Source of the DNA: Serendipita indica DSM 11827
Taxonomy: Eukaryota > Basidiomycota > Agaricomycetes > Sebacinales > Serendipitaceae
DNA length: 64,000 bases
Assembly (NCBI GenBank): GCA_910890315.1
Contig: CAJVGD010000011.1
Location: forward strand, 558,001-622,000
Direction: 5' to 3'
Within the stretch, counting starts at the first letter, position 1. Every line of letters starts with the position of its first letter. A program made the translations under genes and the position numbers. The notes beneath the pieces are model-generated. The model was not told the DNA's origin and made no database searches. It saw only the letters and a list, made by a program, of their open reading frames with translations. Shown one piece after another: positions 24,266-36,623 of this stretch.

Positions 24266-27200
24266 TTATGGTGGAGCAGCCGTTCCGGATGACTGCTTCG
24301 AACGTTTGCTCTTTAGCTTCATCCTGCTGAAGAGGCTTGTGAAACGCCGCGCAAAGCCACCGCTGCCAGAATCGCTAGGTGATTCCGAGAGAGACGGTGT
24401 AGCCAATGCTGACGCTGGAGTTGTCACCTCTACATAGTCGTTGCTGTGCTCCGGCACGCTCCCAAGAGATGGGGTCGGGAGATTTCCACTGGATGAGTCT
24501 TGACGATGATTTTGATGCGAATTCGCCGAGGTGGCGCTTCCTGGAGTGTGTAGATGAAGTGAATGGGATCCGACGTTGTACATCTCGGCGAATGCCAGGG
24601 CTTCCTCATCACGCCCTTGGATACGCAGGTTTCGTACAAGTCGCTGTGAAATATCGACCGTACTCTTGTCTTCCAGTTTTGGTGCTCCGCGAGGGGCCAC
24701 TTGGTGCAAAAGACATTTCCAAAGGGGCTCTGCGAGAACGAACTGCTTGCGAAGTTCATATGCCTTTGCGAGCTCTTTTGTTGCCCACAATGTATGAGGG
24801 TGATCCGGTCCACAATGAAGGCGAGTGTCTGTCTCAATAGGGATCCAGATATCGACAAGTTCATCGTACTTCCCCTGAAGCCCAAGGTTGCGCGCGAGTT
24901 GGTGAATAGCCGTAAGGGTGGCATCAGTGTATTCGGGGAGCACTTGCTGTCTCTGATAACTATCGACGACGGCTCGTCGTAAAACTTCCGCCTTGTCGTA
25001 CCTCTTCAGAGCTTCGTAAACCTGTGCGAGTGCCGACTGTGCGACTCTTGTCTCCTCGGAGAATCGATCCTTTGTAGACTGGAGCTCGAGTATCTTGACA
25101 CGGAGAGTGATTGCATCCTCCAGCCTCCCGGACTGCTCGTAAACGGCAGCCAGTGCTTCGCTGAAGATGATCCACGGTAGCAAGGATAGGTCATCGCTCG
25201 CATTATATCCAAGGGAAAGCTTTTCCTTGAGGAGACGGACGGCCTCTTCAATAGGTCGTCGGTTCTCGTAATTGTTCGCCAGCTTTCTTGCCGCCACTCG
25301 GATGTTGGTAAGATTATTGGTTGCTCTCGCCTCTCGCAGGAGATTCTCCCGAAACGGTGTTGCCTGATCGAACTGCCCGTTCATCTCCAGTGCCTCTGCC
25401 AAGCGTCCTAGGGTATCATGTTCCACGGATTGATCCGCACCCTTTACGCGTTGTTGATATTGTAATAATGTTGCGAGAAACTTGGCTGCCTCACGATAGC
25501 ATTTACGCGCTTCGTAGTTTGCGGCAAGCTTCGATAGTGCGTCAAGGGTGCGGGGATCCGTCTTTCCATGATCTCTGAGCAACTGGCTAAGTATTGTAGA
25601 TCGATGATTCGTCGCCTGTTCTGGTTGCCCCGCCATCTCGTACATTTCTGCGACGAATTCTTGCGCCCAAAGGGTATAGCCGTGCAGCGGACCTAGTTGC
25701 TCCCGCCCGTAGGTGAGAAGGGATTCTCCAACCCGGGCTGCCTCTGTATACTGTTCTTCCTGCTGATAACGCATAGCTAATTCCTTCTCAGCTAGAAAGG
25801 AGGCAGTATCGCGACCTTGGTAGGTTTGAACGAGTGCAATAGAACCCCGGGGGCTGGAGGGTCCCGCTCCTGGGGTTTGAAGGTGCTCCACTTGGGAATA
25901 CCGAGGTGTTGGACTTTGCGGGACCAAATGTCGATATGAACTGGTGTTCCACGTTGAGGCCGGGTGGTTTCGATTCCAAAAGTCTGAACCCGATCGATCA
26001 GACGCCATGGGTCTTCTTCGATCCATCTGAGCGAGTACCAGATCCAGTTTGGCGATTTCCTGTTGCATATACATGGCACGCTTCTCATCACCTTGCGTCT
26101 GGTACGCAAGCTTCAACCGCTTGAGGACTTCGAGCGTTTGATTGCTGACTTCCCCGTGGGCTTTGAGCGTTGCGCGATGAACACTCTCCCATATTTGTAC
26201 GCAGTCATCTGCTATTCCTGGCGCGGCCAAGAGATCCGCAAACGACGCGCGGTCGTTCACATGCAGATCCTCCCAGTTGGCGGATAGCGCACGTATATGT
26301 GGAATCAAATGTTCATGAAGTTTTACGCCCTCGCGACCAGAACCGCAAGATAGTAATCTGGCTATAGCGTTTCGGTACGCGACAATCTCCTTCTCCGGCA
26401 ATCGGTCCCGGGCCCACGTCCGAACGAGCGGATGCATGCTAAGTACGCGGGTTTGATCACCGTCCTCGGAAAGTGTCACAAGGGAGACTCTTTGGAGCTC
26501 AACCAATACGTCGTCGAAATCATCATCCACCCATTCGCCGCTAGGACAGAATATATCGTGAAGAAGAGTTGTCGTACGTCGAAACTCGTCATCTCTGTCC
26601 AAAAGGTCTACTGGATCGAGGAGGAAGTGATGTTTGGCCGCGAGATCAACCAGGGCCAATGGGAAATTCCGGTGGTGACCGAAGGAAAATAGATGGAGAT
26701 ATTGTTGGGCTCGGGGAGAGAGCTCTTGTGATGTTAGGTCGAGTGATGCGTACAAATTAGTCTGATATTTGTCTCGTTGCTCCGGCAATGGATGCGTAAG
26801 AACGCGTTGGTGGCTTCTCTTTAGTCGATTGAGATAGTCACCCAGGCATCTCCGCTCCCTAATGTATCCTCCAGCTTGGACCAGCGCGACAGGGAAGTAA
26901 CCCAATTCGTCGGCGATTGTGAACGCGATATCAGCTTGTTCATCTGTTGCGCGTTGTCCAGGGGGTAGAATGACCTTTAGGAGAGCCTCTATCGCCTCGT
27001 TTGCGGACATTTCTCCTAGCTCTAGATGAGCCTGTGGGGCTAAACTTCCAAGTGCGTGATTTCGTGTAGAGATGATGATACAGGCCCGTTCGGACTGGGG
27101 GAAGTAGTTGGCGATAGATACCGAGCGATCATCGACGTTGTCGAAGATGATGAGATACCGTCCATCTGTTTGCTCGTCCCATTGGCCCAAGATCTGAAGC

Positions 27201-28699
27201 GCATCATATACAGTGCGACAGGTGTGGCCCAATGCCCGAACTCTCCGAACCATATTGTTCATGACGGTCTGAATTGAGCTCCCATCAATGAAAAAGACGT
27301 GTTTGAATCTAAATTGAATCAGAAGAGCGCCCTCGGGATCATTAAATCATACCTGTCGGCATTTTGGAGGGCGAAATGGAGAATCAATTGGGTCTTGCCT
27401 ACACCTCCCATTCCAGAAACGACCGCAATACGCGGCCCCGAGAAGTATCCTCCAAATATTCCTTCATTGAGCGCATCCAATTCTCGGCGCCGAACGACGA
27501 AAAATGCGGAGAGGGCAGGTAGACCGTGATTGTTACTCCTCGGTTTCGTTTTCCATCGCGCTATGAAATGTTATCATTTAAATGCCATACAATCACGAAG
27601 ACTAACCCAATTCTCTGGTGGTCAGTTGACCAGCTCGTCGACCAGCCCGTAAGCAATCTTCTAGCTCGCGCTGTACCCTCTCCTCGCGGAGATAATACTG
27701 AGTGATCTCTATTATTCGCACTGCTATTCGTGGTGGCGAGGGAATGGATTCCAATCCACGTTCAACAGAGAAACGATAGTATCCTTGGTTCATCGAAATC
27801 GTGCGCTCTATCTCTGTTGCCACCCGATCGTTCTCCGCCAATATGCGGTCCATCGGATCACTCAAAGAGGTGGATTCGGCATTAGTACGCGTCGAGATGG
27901 GCGGTCGACCACAACCTAGACTGATGAGAAGGGAGACGGTGCTGGCGACGGGATAGTGTGACGCGGCTTCTGCGATGGCTTCTCGTATCGGGTTGTTGAA
28001 GATAAACCCCGTTCCTCCGTATTCCTCTGCAAATTCAGATTGTCCTACGATGACGGGATCAAATATGGGAGCACCCCAGCTCGCTCGTATGGCTTCGACC
28101 ACTGAGATGTTCGAGGGTGGTTCCTGACATCTGTATGTCCGAAGCCGACGGCAATGTTGTTCATTGGTCGAGGGTGATGCACAAACGAACCTACAAACGG
28201 ATCAGTACGTTCCTCTGCATGCCGCGAGACATACCCTATACAGTCGCTTTGGTCTCCTAATAGCCGCATTTCTGGGTCTTTCCCATATTTTCGTAGAAGC
28301 TTCTTGATTTCCTCCGTGAGAAGCTGCGTACGGTTTGTGCGACTGCTGCGAGCATCAGCAAAGATTGTTTCGTATAGCCTATAAAACGCCTCTTTCGCAT
28401 CTGGTACTGTCATTTTGAATATGACGAAGAAGAGTGCTAAGACGGCGCCTGTTCCCGAGCCCACTATCAAGTGGAAATAATCGCACGGGGGCAAATCGAC
28501 GTCTGAGCCCTCTTGTCGATTCTCCCAATTAGCCCTATAGAGCAGCTGCTCCAGAATTTCTAATTGTGAAAAGGCCCGAATGTCGCCATGATCTACAGAG
28601 TGGTCTCGCTCGCCTTCACGTGTTCATGTTAGACGCCCAGGAGAGTTGCGTACCTAAAACGAGTATACGAAGCCCTTCTACTGCTGCCGGGGGGTTCAT
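24266..28699 (-). CDS. NLR-like protein: patatin-like domain, NB-ARC/NACHT-type NTPase, TPR repeats (copy 2)
   Basis: About 1412 aa from minus-strand exons 28699-28654, 28592-28235, 28190-27607, 27560-27353 and 27308-24266, fully in phase. Start MNPPAAVEGLRILVL parallels copy 1 (MNGPISTGPGLRLLVL), including the phase-1 intron right after LVL. P-loop GMGGVGKTQLILHF, Walker B-like YLIIFDNVDD, then CIIISTRNHALG, LGYFPVALVQAGGYI, and TPR units such as ARVGESLLTYGREQLGPLHGYTLWAQEFVAEMYEMAGQPEQA repeated to the end, closing with a basic Ser-rich tail. The patatin domain reads DHGDIR at the oxyanion loop, IVGSGTGA at the nucleophile elbow and EEYGGTGFIFNNP at the catalytic-Asp site, so all three catalytic elements look altered. 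Copy 1 has an extra intron just after GVGTGA that is absent here, so the pair is not recent. Confidence 0.87.
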
Positions 28700-29308
28700 T
28701 AGATCTCCTACAGCCCGGGAGAACACGTAATGGCAACCAAAGCGATGCAGGCAGCGGACAAGGTGGGTGGGTAGGGCGAAGACGGGAAGGCGCTGATGCC
28801 CAAGGCCGTTCAGAACGCGGTGCTTGTCGCGCTTTGAATCAGCGAGGAAGCCACAAAGTGCATATATTATCGACTGGCATCCACATGTCAGGACATCTTG
28901 CGGGTTGACTGGCAAATGAATTTAGTTACTATTCACTCCGGCCTTGGAAGGGAGAAAGCATACATAGACTGGGCGCGACTATGTGATTCAAGATCAATCC
29001 GGATGCCAAATGAAGTACCTATATCGCAGAAATGAGTGTTGAAGACCCACAAATGGCACGGTAGACATGTGGGAGATATGGCGGAGAGCAACTTACATCC
29101 CCGACCTCTTCATACCCTCTTCTTCGTCCACAAGCAAAGCAATAACTAGCTTACGTGATTTGAGAAGAAAATGAGAGCAATCTCGAGTGACTCGGTCTCT
29201 AGGCTGGAACCATAAATTAAATCTAGCCACTGATACGATGAGTGCGTCGAAAAGAGCATTAGCGTTAGATATTACATAGCCCACTGGTCAAAATTATCAA
29301 CAACTCCA
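28700..29308. other. Intergenic, no gene supported
   Basis: About 600 bp between the second NLR-like gene and the glutamine amidotransferase. Short minus-strand frames (for example 29093-29284 and the extension of the NLR frame to 28915) show no domain. It should contain the NLR promoter and the amidotransferase terminator. Confidence 0.45.
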
Positions 29309-30235
29309 CTATAATACTTTATCTCCGCTTTTCAAATGGCTTTGCTGAGTTTGCTGAGTAGAGGGAGCTAGCAGTATCTTCCAGACTGCCTTTGCAATCG
29401 CACCGGCACCATCGTGTGGTTTATATGCATCCGTTCGCGCTCTTGCAGCTCTGGCTTTGTCGAGGATACCACGTTGCTCTCGTACCCCTGTAATCTTCTC
29501 CACGATAGGTCCAGTAAACTCCGGATGCCCTTGAACCGTCAAAATATGCGTGTCTTGGGCAGTGGGTATCGCCCCATCGGCGGAGGGTGAATATGGCAGA
29601 AGCATTCCCTGAATTGGGGAGGTGGTGGTTGAACCCAGGAGGATAAACCCTGAGGGTAGTGACGGAACATGGTCACGATGAAATTGCTGGATGGCCTGTA
29701 TAGAGGCTAAATACAACAAATGACGAACTATAATACGCACTCACTATGGATTCGAGTTCAAAGACGTCCCTCCCCGCAGGTGTTAGGTCTACCTCGGTGA
29801 CACCAATCTCCCAGATTCCGTCGTTTGGTACGCAGTCCCCACCGAGAGCAGATGCGATGATCTGATGACCGAAGCAAATTCCGATGAGTCGCACTCGAGG
29901 ATGATCTCTAGCCACTCTCGCGACATATTCCTTGAGCTGCTCAATCCACGGCAAAGGAGCATAAGCGGATGCCGCTGGTCAAGCCCTCAGTAGAACGATC
30001 CAGGCGAAAGAGAGCTATTACCTGAACCGGTAAGGATCATCGCGTCGTATTCTGTAGGATTTGGATACTCCTCAGGTGAATCAAACACGTCAAAGGGTGT
30101 CAACTCGAATGCAACATCCTCTGGCTTGGATTCGGAGAGCCAACGTTCGTAAATCTGAGGGTATTTTCCAAACTCGTCGATAACTGGCTGTACTGGAGTA
30201 TCGTTGACCAAGAGTGCTATTCTGAGGTGTCCCAT
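29309..30235 (-). CDS. Class I glutamine amidotransferase-like protein (GMP-synthase-type GATase fold)
   Basis: About 276 aa from minus-strand exons 30235-30022, 29974-29745 and 29695-29309, in phase. The catalytic triad of class I GATases is visible: nucleophile in LIGICFGHQIIASALGG, and the His/Glu pair in LTVQGHPEF. Oxyanion strand YDAMILTGS precedes it. Stand-alone proteins of this kind are common in fungi, have no attached synthetase domain and no settled substrate; some act on gamma-glutamyl compounds. The start MGHLRIALLVND is the natural N-terminal strand. It lies head-to-head with the gene at 30319, with only 83 bp between start codons. Confidence 0.85.
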
Positions 30236-30318
30236 AGTCGGGTTGGGAGTGGTACAAGTCCAAGTGACGATTTTGACCTGGCCTCGTTCGCTCGTACCAG
30301 CCGCGTCAACGTAGACAT
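30236..30318. promoter_or_regulatory. Compact bidirectional promoter (83 bp between start codons)
   Basis: Start codons of the GATase gene (minus) and the unrecognised gene (plus) face away from each other across only 83 bp, so 5' leaders and core promoters must overlap or be shared. No clear TATA box is visible. Depends on the 30319 start being right. Confidence 0.45.
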
Positions 30319-32478
30319 ATGTATTCAAGGAGAATATCACTCCTAATACGGCGAAGGGTCCCACTAACACGACACTTTCGTGTTTCCAATGGCGCACATG
30401 AACAGCAGCTCTTTGAAAAATTGAAGGCACCAGTCAAAGTCGAGCAAAGGCACAAGATGCAAAAGGAGTTGCTGAAGAAACAGGGTGAACCCCATCGTCT
30501 AATGAGACCCCAGTTTCAAGAATTCATCGAGGTATTTTTCTCTCTTGTTGGTCTGTGTAGTCTATTCTCACTTATGTACTCGATATAGTACAACCTCATG
30601 ACCAGTTTGGAAACCCAAAAAAGGGTCCAAATTCTTCAGGATGTCAAATCAACTCTAGCGGCGCGGTTTCCGGACATCCCGCTAACTGTCGACGACATAA
30701 GCCTCGCGACTGCTGGAATTCTCGTTCGACAAACGCCTTTTGAGCTTTCAATTGTCGTAAGTATACATGACTATAGCCGCTTCCTTATCTTGGTATTGAA
30801 TACACACGAGGATGCTGCCAAAGGGTGTACCTCTACCCCCAAAACGACAACTAAATCAAGCTCAATGTATTCCCTGGGGTAAGGGGCGACGTATTCATGC
30901 TTTCGAGAACTCATATTAGACAGAGATGTGTACGGTTGCATCAAGGAAAGATGGCCCGAAGCAGCTTGCGTAGGTGGGACAGATATCTCTGTTGAAACGA
31001 TGCTACCTCCAGCACGGATTATTACCAACGACTTTATTCTATATTTTCCATCGCCATTGCACAGGCGCCGACTGGAGCTACTCAAGCAGTATATCCGCAC
31101 GTACCCAGAGCTTCGCAGCCTCATGGCGATGGTGTTTTTGATACACCATTGCGGAAAAGTCTACGTCCATCACGCTACTGCTATGGCTTACTTTATCTTG
31201 ACTTTTTTTGTCGAAACCTTCCACATACCTTCTCCCTTCGACGGTGAAGATCGTGCAAAGGTGCTATCCATCAAGTCTCTGTCAAAGGGCGACGGAAGGA
31301 CGCGCGGTAAACCGGTCAAGGAAACTATAGCCTCCACGCTCCCACCTTCCCCAACGTCTGAAACACAGATGCTCGTGCGCGGGTCATGGGCTAAAGGGTT
31401 AGGTCAAGAAGCGCTAATAGATACGAAATTCGACATACCCGAACGGGTCCCCATCGTGATGCAGAGTGAACTTTACGAACCCATGTTTTTTCAGTTGCGA
31501 CTGGTTTCAAAGTATATGAAGTAGGTTATCTCAACCTCAGCCTGCCCTGTGGCTGATAGGCTTCTACGTAGCTGGGCGAGGGACTTCAACCGACAATTCT
31601 ACGTTTGTGTTCCAGCAGCTGGGCGTGCAGGTCGCCATGCCGAGCTCCACCTCAGGAGAAACGCGACATTCGATAAACCCGAGTCGACCATGGCAATCAG
31701 AGCACAGGAGGCCGAACTCATACGCGATGGGAAACTCGATCCCGAAGCGACTCCCCAGCACCTTAGGACATGGGATTGGAACGCTGCTCCGTTGGTTGTA
31801 CAGGATCCCTTCTGGCCTATAAATGTGCGTGCACAGTATTGTCCCAACTCTCATGTTGAATTGATTCACCAGAACTTGGCTGCCGGTACCACGTTAAAGG
31901 AATTTGGTCGGATGAAGCAAATGTACACCCTCTTCACTTCTCAGGTTATGCTCGGAACCAGATTCTCAGAGATTCTAGCTAGCATCCTTCGACCAGATGT
32001 CGAACCCCCAAGTTTCCCTCACGAGTCACTCGTATCGAAACTATCAATCCTTGAATCTCCGTCTAAATCCAGACAAATGAACCCCGCAGAGCGAGATAAA
32101 CGGCCTGTCGGTCTCCCTCTGTCGGGTGATCTCATGTCGTCGCCACCGAAGGACTCGTCCTCATTGATGGTATCGCCCCGTCAATCTCGGTCTACGTGCG
32201 TGGAAAGCAAGCCCACAGTCGAGAGGTTGAAGAGGAGCCGGTCGCCGGAGAGTATCCCGCCAAGCGATATAGTCTCCACAGCGAATCCATTGGCTAGGCT
32301 CATAAATTCGCGGCGGCGAGTAATGTGGTCGTCGACAAAGGAGCAAGAAGACGCCGAAATAAGTTCCGAAAGCTCGCAAGTCGAAGACGTCGTAGAAGAG
32401 TACAACCCGCTGAAGAATATCGAGCGGCGGTTGGAAATCACCAGATCTTCTGATCCAGGACGTGAAGGTAGCTCGTGA
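30319..32478 (+). CDS. Unrecognised protein with weak nucleotidyltransferase/poly(A)-polymerase-like features
   Basis: About 647 aa from exons 30319-30531, 30589-30756, 30824-30878, 30920-31520 and 31572-32478, all phases agreeing. The N-terminus MYSRRISLLIRRRVPLTRHFRV is Arg-rich without acidic residues, like a mitochondrial presequence. The middle (LHRRRLELLKQYIRTYPELRSLM ... HHATAMAYFILTFFVE) and the later VVQDPFWPINVRAQYCPNSHVELIHQNLAAGTTL recall the helical core and the DPF motif of Cid1/TUTase-type poly(A) polymerases. I could not find the catalytic GS and DxD motifs, so the family call is a guess. The last ~160 residues are polar, Ser/Pro/Arg-rich and probably unstructured. A mitochondrial RNA role would be inference only. 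Confidence 0.6.
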
Positions 32479-32580
32479 CCTTACCCGTATTTATTTCATC
32501 CTATTATCATCTGATAGCATATCTAATGGTTAATTGTATTCAATTTCACGTTTCGAAGGCGACTATGGGACAGAATCCCG

Positions 32581-33502
32581 CTAGAGTTTGGAGAGGACAT
32601 GATCTGCGCCGGAGACGGTCACACCAGCTACGGGATTCCTAGTCAGGGCGTTGTAAGAGACGAAATTGAGATCTTACGAGCAGACTCTCCCTCGGTGGAA
32701 ACCACCTTCAAGTCGTCTAACAGCAGGTACCAACGTCCGGTGCGCCTTCCCATTCCTGCATTGGTCATATCCTGACCATAGCCGAGCTCCCTGCTCCAGG
32801 CCGCCTCAGGATCTGAGAGAGGAAGGATCTTTTGGGATTAGAGAAGGTATTGTAAGCCGTGGGTATCTCACCTTGTCCTTGAATCCTAGAGTCTTGGCCC
32901 AGGCACGCCTTGAAAGTTTTAAATAGAGGAAAGGAGACCCAAAGAGCGACCTTACATGACCCAACCGTCGTTTGCGGCCACGACTGCGACAATCTACAAC
33001 GCTCAGAGATGATAGAATGTAATGAGAAACGTACATCAATTCCTTTGGCCTTGAATTCGTCGTATTTGGCCACATAAGGAGGAATGTGTTTCTGGTGGCT
33101 GATGAGACGGTAAGAACCAGTTCAACGAACTAGATTATGCAGGTACCAAGTTCCCTGTGAAATTAAGTATCGGATTCAATCCCAACTATCTACATACTGT
33201 AAAGGCGCCAGGCACAGAGACGACAAGGACCTAGACCCAATCCAGCGTTTATCGAGCGCCATCCGGCGTCACTGACCTTTTTCCCAACCCAGTTCTCAGT
33301 CGAATAGCCTATAGGTGCGACGCAAACATCCTAAAACGTTGCCTCAGTGGACGGGAGAGGAGCAAAGAGGCAGCTATCACCATAGACTCTGTCTCTGCAT
33401 CGTATGGAACATACTTGAAAGTCGTGGATGGAATAGTTTCGCCTTTGCGCCATCAGATCTGGTGTGAACGAGATGGACTGTCTCACCGACGGCAATAGTC
33501 AT
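32581..33502 (-). CDS. AHP1: Peroxiredoxin, Ahp1/PMP20 (Prx5) type, ten exons with an 8-nt microexon
   Basis: 169 aa. Minus-strand exons 33502-33487, 33442-33381, 33330-33277, 33230-33198, 33154-33147, 33098-33035, 32993-32956, 32908-32872, 32828-32678 and 32627-32581 total 510 nt. The protein MTIAVGETIPSTTFKYVPYD ... VGKKVLVVSVPGAFTGTCHQKH ... YVAKYDEFKAKGIDIVAVVAANDGWVM ... GVTVSGADHVLSKL is a full-length Prx5. Active site PxxxTxxC is P51, T55, C58; Cys29 (DVCVAP) sits where yeast Ahp1 has its resolving Cys31. It reduces hydroperoxides with electrons from thioredoxin; cytosol or peroxisome (no clear SKL end). The exon GGAACTTG supplies Gly-Thr and the first two bases of the catalytic Cys codon. 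Without it the frame still closes, but the site reads differently, so the microexon is needed. Confidence 0.88.
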
Positions 33503-33778
33503 GATAGTGGAGTCGAAGCGTCTTCGGTTTGAGGGACCCGTCAAGCAACCCTTCAAAATGCCCTTGATATATATACTCTATACACAGGCCTCTATCCAGC
33601 CTAGGTAAGCAGCCGTATTTTTAGCCACTCGGAAAGAGACACTGAGGGCTCGTTGAAGCGGCTCTCTGAGGCTCTTATTCAAACGATAACTTCTTATTCC
33701 AAAGTCTGTCGAACGCCTTGCTCCACGGTTGATTTGACCCAGTGCACGCATCTAAGCTGGAGCTGACCACCACTACCA

Positions 33779-36623
33779 TGGAAGCGGGCGTGACTCACGG
33801 CACTCCCAGATCCAAATCTCAGAGAGTAGGACTACCAATTTATCAACAATATCAACTAGAAAGACAGGACTACGACGAGAAACTGGTCGACAACGCGGCG
33901 TGGCTCCTGACGGATCACCATATCGAAGTCGTTCGCCCTTCCATTATCCTCCAAGATTTCCCACACCAGAACTCTACAGTAGATGAGAGTACCATGGTTA
34001 AGTTGCGAGGTCTTTTCCTAGAGGCGCTCCAGTCAATCAAAGAGGATCAGAAACACGGCATAAGCCCAAAGGGAAGAGTGATGAGGATGAAACACAGCAC
34101 AAGGCGAGTGAAAAACCTGATTTGAAGGAGGTCGATATGTACTTGGACCCGGTGAGTCTAATTCGACTATCAATCGTTGACTGTGTTTGGCGAGAAAAAG
34201 GTATTCTCACACCCAGCCGTTCATGTTGAAGTCAAATCCAATAATGCCTTCGACATTCCCTTCTTACACGATCGAAAGAACGGCGGCGTGAAGCTGGACA
34301 AACTCAAGGAGCCTTCCAAGCATCTTCTTTATCAATTTCTCCAGTATATTCACTTGGAAAAGCTCCAGAACTTCCGTGGGATCATATCTACCTAATCACC
34401 ATGACTGGATCTGTCGCTCGCATCTGGAAATTTACCCCCACCGGATGTACGGTCACCTCAACAATCAGATATCTCGAACGGCCTGACGATCTCCTTCGAT
34501 TCGTGCATGCGCTGGCATTAAATGGACGTCGTGGCCTGGGACTCTGCGTTGGGTCTGATCGACTGTTCAGAGATGTCGGCTTCACGGGCACTGACTCGGT
34601 GGCCAATGATTACGAAGTAGATCTGACGAAGAAGCTTGAGAAGATAGCGAGGATCTATGTCCAATATTCTAACAACAAACAATGGGCTGAGAGGCAACGA
34701 CTTACCAGCGTATGGGTCCTCAACGTCACCTCGAACAGCCGTTTCAGAACGGAAGGGGTTGATAATCCTCCTCCTGGTCCGCAAGGAGACGATTTACTGG
34801 TCCTGCAACATCCCATCACCCGTCGGGTTTCCATGTTCTCGCGTGCGACTCGATGCTACTTGGCAATTGCCAAGAAAGACCTCGACGACCAAAAACTGGA
34901 AGAATTGACAGAGGAGGTCATTCTAGACAAGATCCGTCTGCTCAAGACGTCCTGACCGCTTGACGACCGTACTCACGAGGCCGAATTTTTTCGCAAGTAT
35001 GAAGACCTGAGACGTGCGGGGGGATAGACCACGTCCATACGGTATTCCGACGCTGCTTGCGTCAGGAAGCCACCCAAGCTGTGATCGAATGGAAGTCAGA
35101 GACGCCCAACACTCTCTCACCACCAGCAGAGATGGGCTCGAGGAAGCAGAAGATCCACTACAATACGACGAAATAGCAGACGAAGGGATGGAACCGGGCT
35201 CGGAATTTCCCGATCTGGAAAGTAAACTCTCTGCAGTACTATCAGATGTAGGCAAAATTATGGACATGCGGAGCTGCCGTCTAGACTGGCTCCTATTCAA
35301 GGAGGTGGGCAAGGATCTGTCAAATGCCAAAGACACCCTAGAGTTTGCATGCGCGATGTACGATGCCGTGAGAGGTCAGCGCTTTCATATTCTTGAGTGA
35401 CGCAGATGATGACCTGAAACTCAGCTCACAAAAGCTTATACGAAGTTGGCCGCATCATCCACAGGGATGTCTCGGCTGGTAACATCCTGATCCTGCTATC
35501 ACCGTCGGATGAGCCCCATGGACTTCTGATTGACTGGGAAATGGGAAAGGACATGGACGAGGAACCAAGAAAGGCACGATCAAATATCAGTGTAGGATCC
35601 CTTCCTATTCTTCCCGATGGGGCTCACTTTCCGATAGGGAACGATGCTTTTCATGTCCATCACTCTGGAATATGTACCACTTCATCAAGCTTGGCACGAC
35701 CTCGAGTCGTTCTACTGGGTGTGGGTGTACATGATCATTCACCACGTCTCCGGCCTCACGCTCAAGGGCAAACCGCTGAATGCGATCGGGAGAAAGGAGC
35801 GCCTGGACTTGATCTTTGGGCTGACAACACTCGAAGGGCTTAGTCTAATAAAACGTGCCACGCTCGCCCACTCAATGGACATCGAGGGGTGTCCGGAACT
35901 TGGGAGGGCCTTCGTGCGATCCGGACCCGGCTGGAGGACTTTATGGTGTGTTGGAAAAACTCAGTGACGTGGATTCGGACCTAGAGAAACATGGCACGAA
36001 ATTCGACAGCCAGTATCACTACTATACGTCCCTTGCCCTCGACACGCATGATGCTCACTACAGCTCAAAGTCTCTAGAGGATCTTCAGCATTTGTTCAAT
36101 CGGGGTTGAAATGTTTCAACAACACGTTGAGGACGGCAAACTGACAGCTACCTCAAGAGCCTACCAGAATCTAACAGACACACTTCGGAAGATCAAAGGC
36201 GGTCTAGGAAACATTTTCCTTCTGGATCACGCGAGTTTCTGCTCTTTCCTCAGGTTCACGATCGATGCACGCGAACGGGCGCTTTGGACTCCGATCGAGA
36301 TAACGACGAAGGAACGTCCAGATCGCCGTAACAGTAAGGCGCTTTCCAGTAGTGGAGGCATAAGTGCAAGCAAGTCGAAAGGTTTCAGCGTTCAACTACG
36401 GGGCGACAATCCGTTCAATGCAGTGCCAATACCAAATGACATCAAAATAAATCTTGAGACCACAACCAGCAGTACTGGGACGAGGCAATCTTTCAAGATC
36501 GAGGGTATCGCTGAAGAGATTCAGTCCGAGGTAGGCAACGATGTAGGCGGAGACGATTCCGTCGCCGGACGGTTTGTTTATTCACATCCTCTCAACTTGT
36601 ATTCTGACATTGCTTCAGTGTGA
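33779..36623 (+). pseudogene. FunK1-type fungal protein kinase, apparently decaying (copy A)
   Basis: Pieces appear in the right order: N-terminal region (MEAGVTHGTPRSKSQ ... LDPVFSHPAVHVEVKSNNAF), the FunK1 pre-kinase part (DHIYLITMTGSVARIWKFTPTGCTVTSTIRYLERPDDLLRFVHAL), glycine-loop side, then the C-lobe: YEVGRIIHRDVSAGNILILLS (HRD and following Asn intact), HGLLIDWEMGKDM (Asp of the DFG position intact), and LEYVPLHQAWHDLESFYWVWVYMI. A helical C-terminus (LEKHGTKFDSQYHYYTSLALDTHDAHYSSKSLEDLQ) follows. Some breaks are ordinary introns (for example 34156-34200, phase 0). At least three frame changes, near 34.04, 34.39 and 35.93 kb, fall inside conserved stretches without plausible splice sites. 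So this is either a pseudogene or a gene damaged by assembly errors. Confidence 0.6.

Noticed and set aside
30757-30927. An alternative third exon for the 30319 gene reading LNVFPG
   Set aside because: It gives a phase clash with the next exon, while the exon 30824-30878 (GVPLPPKRQLNQAQCIPW) fits in phase on both sides.
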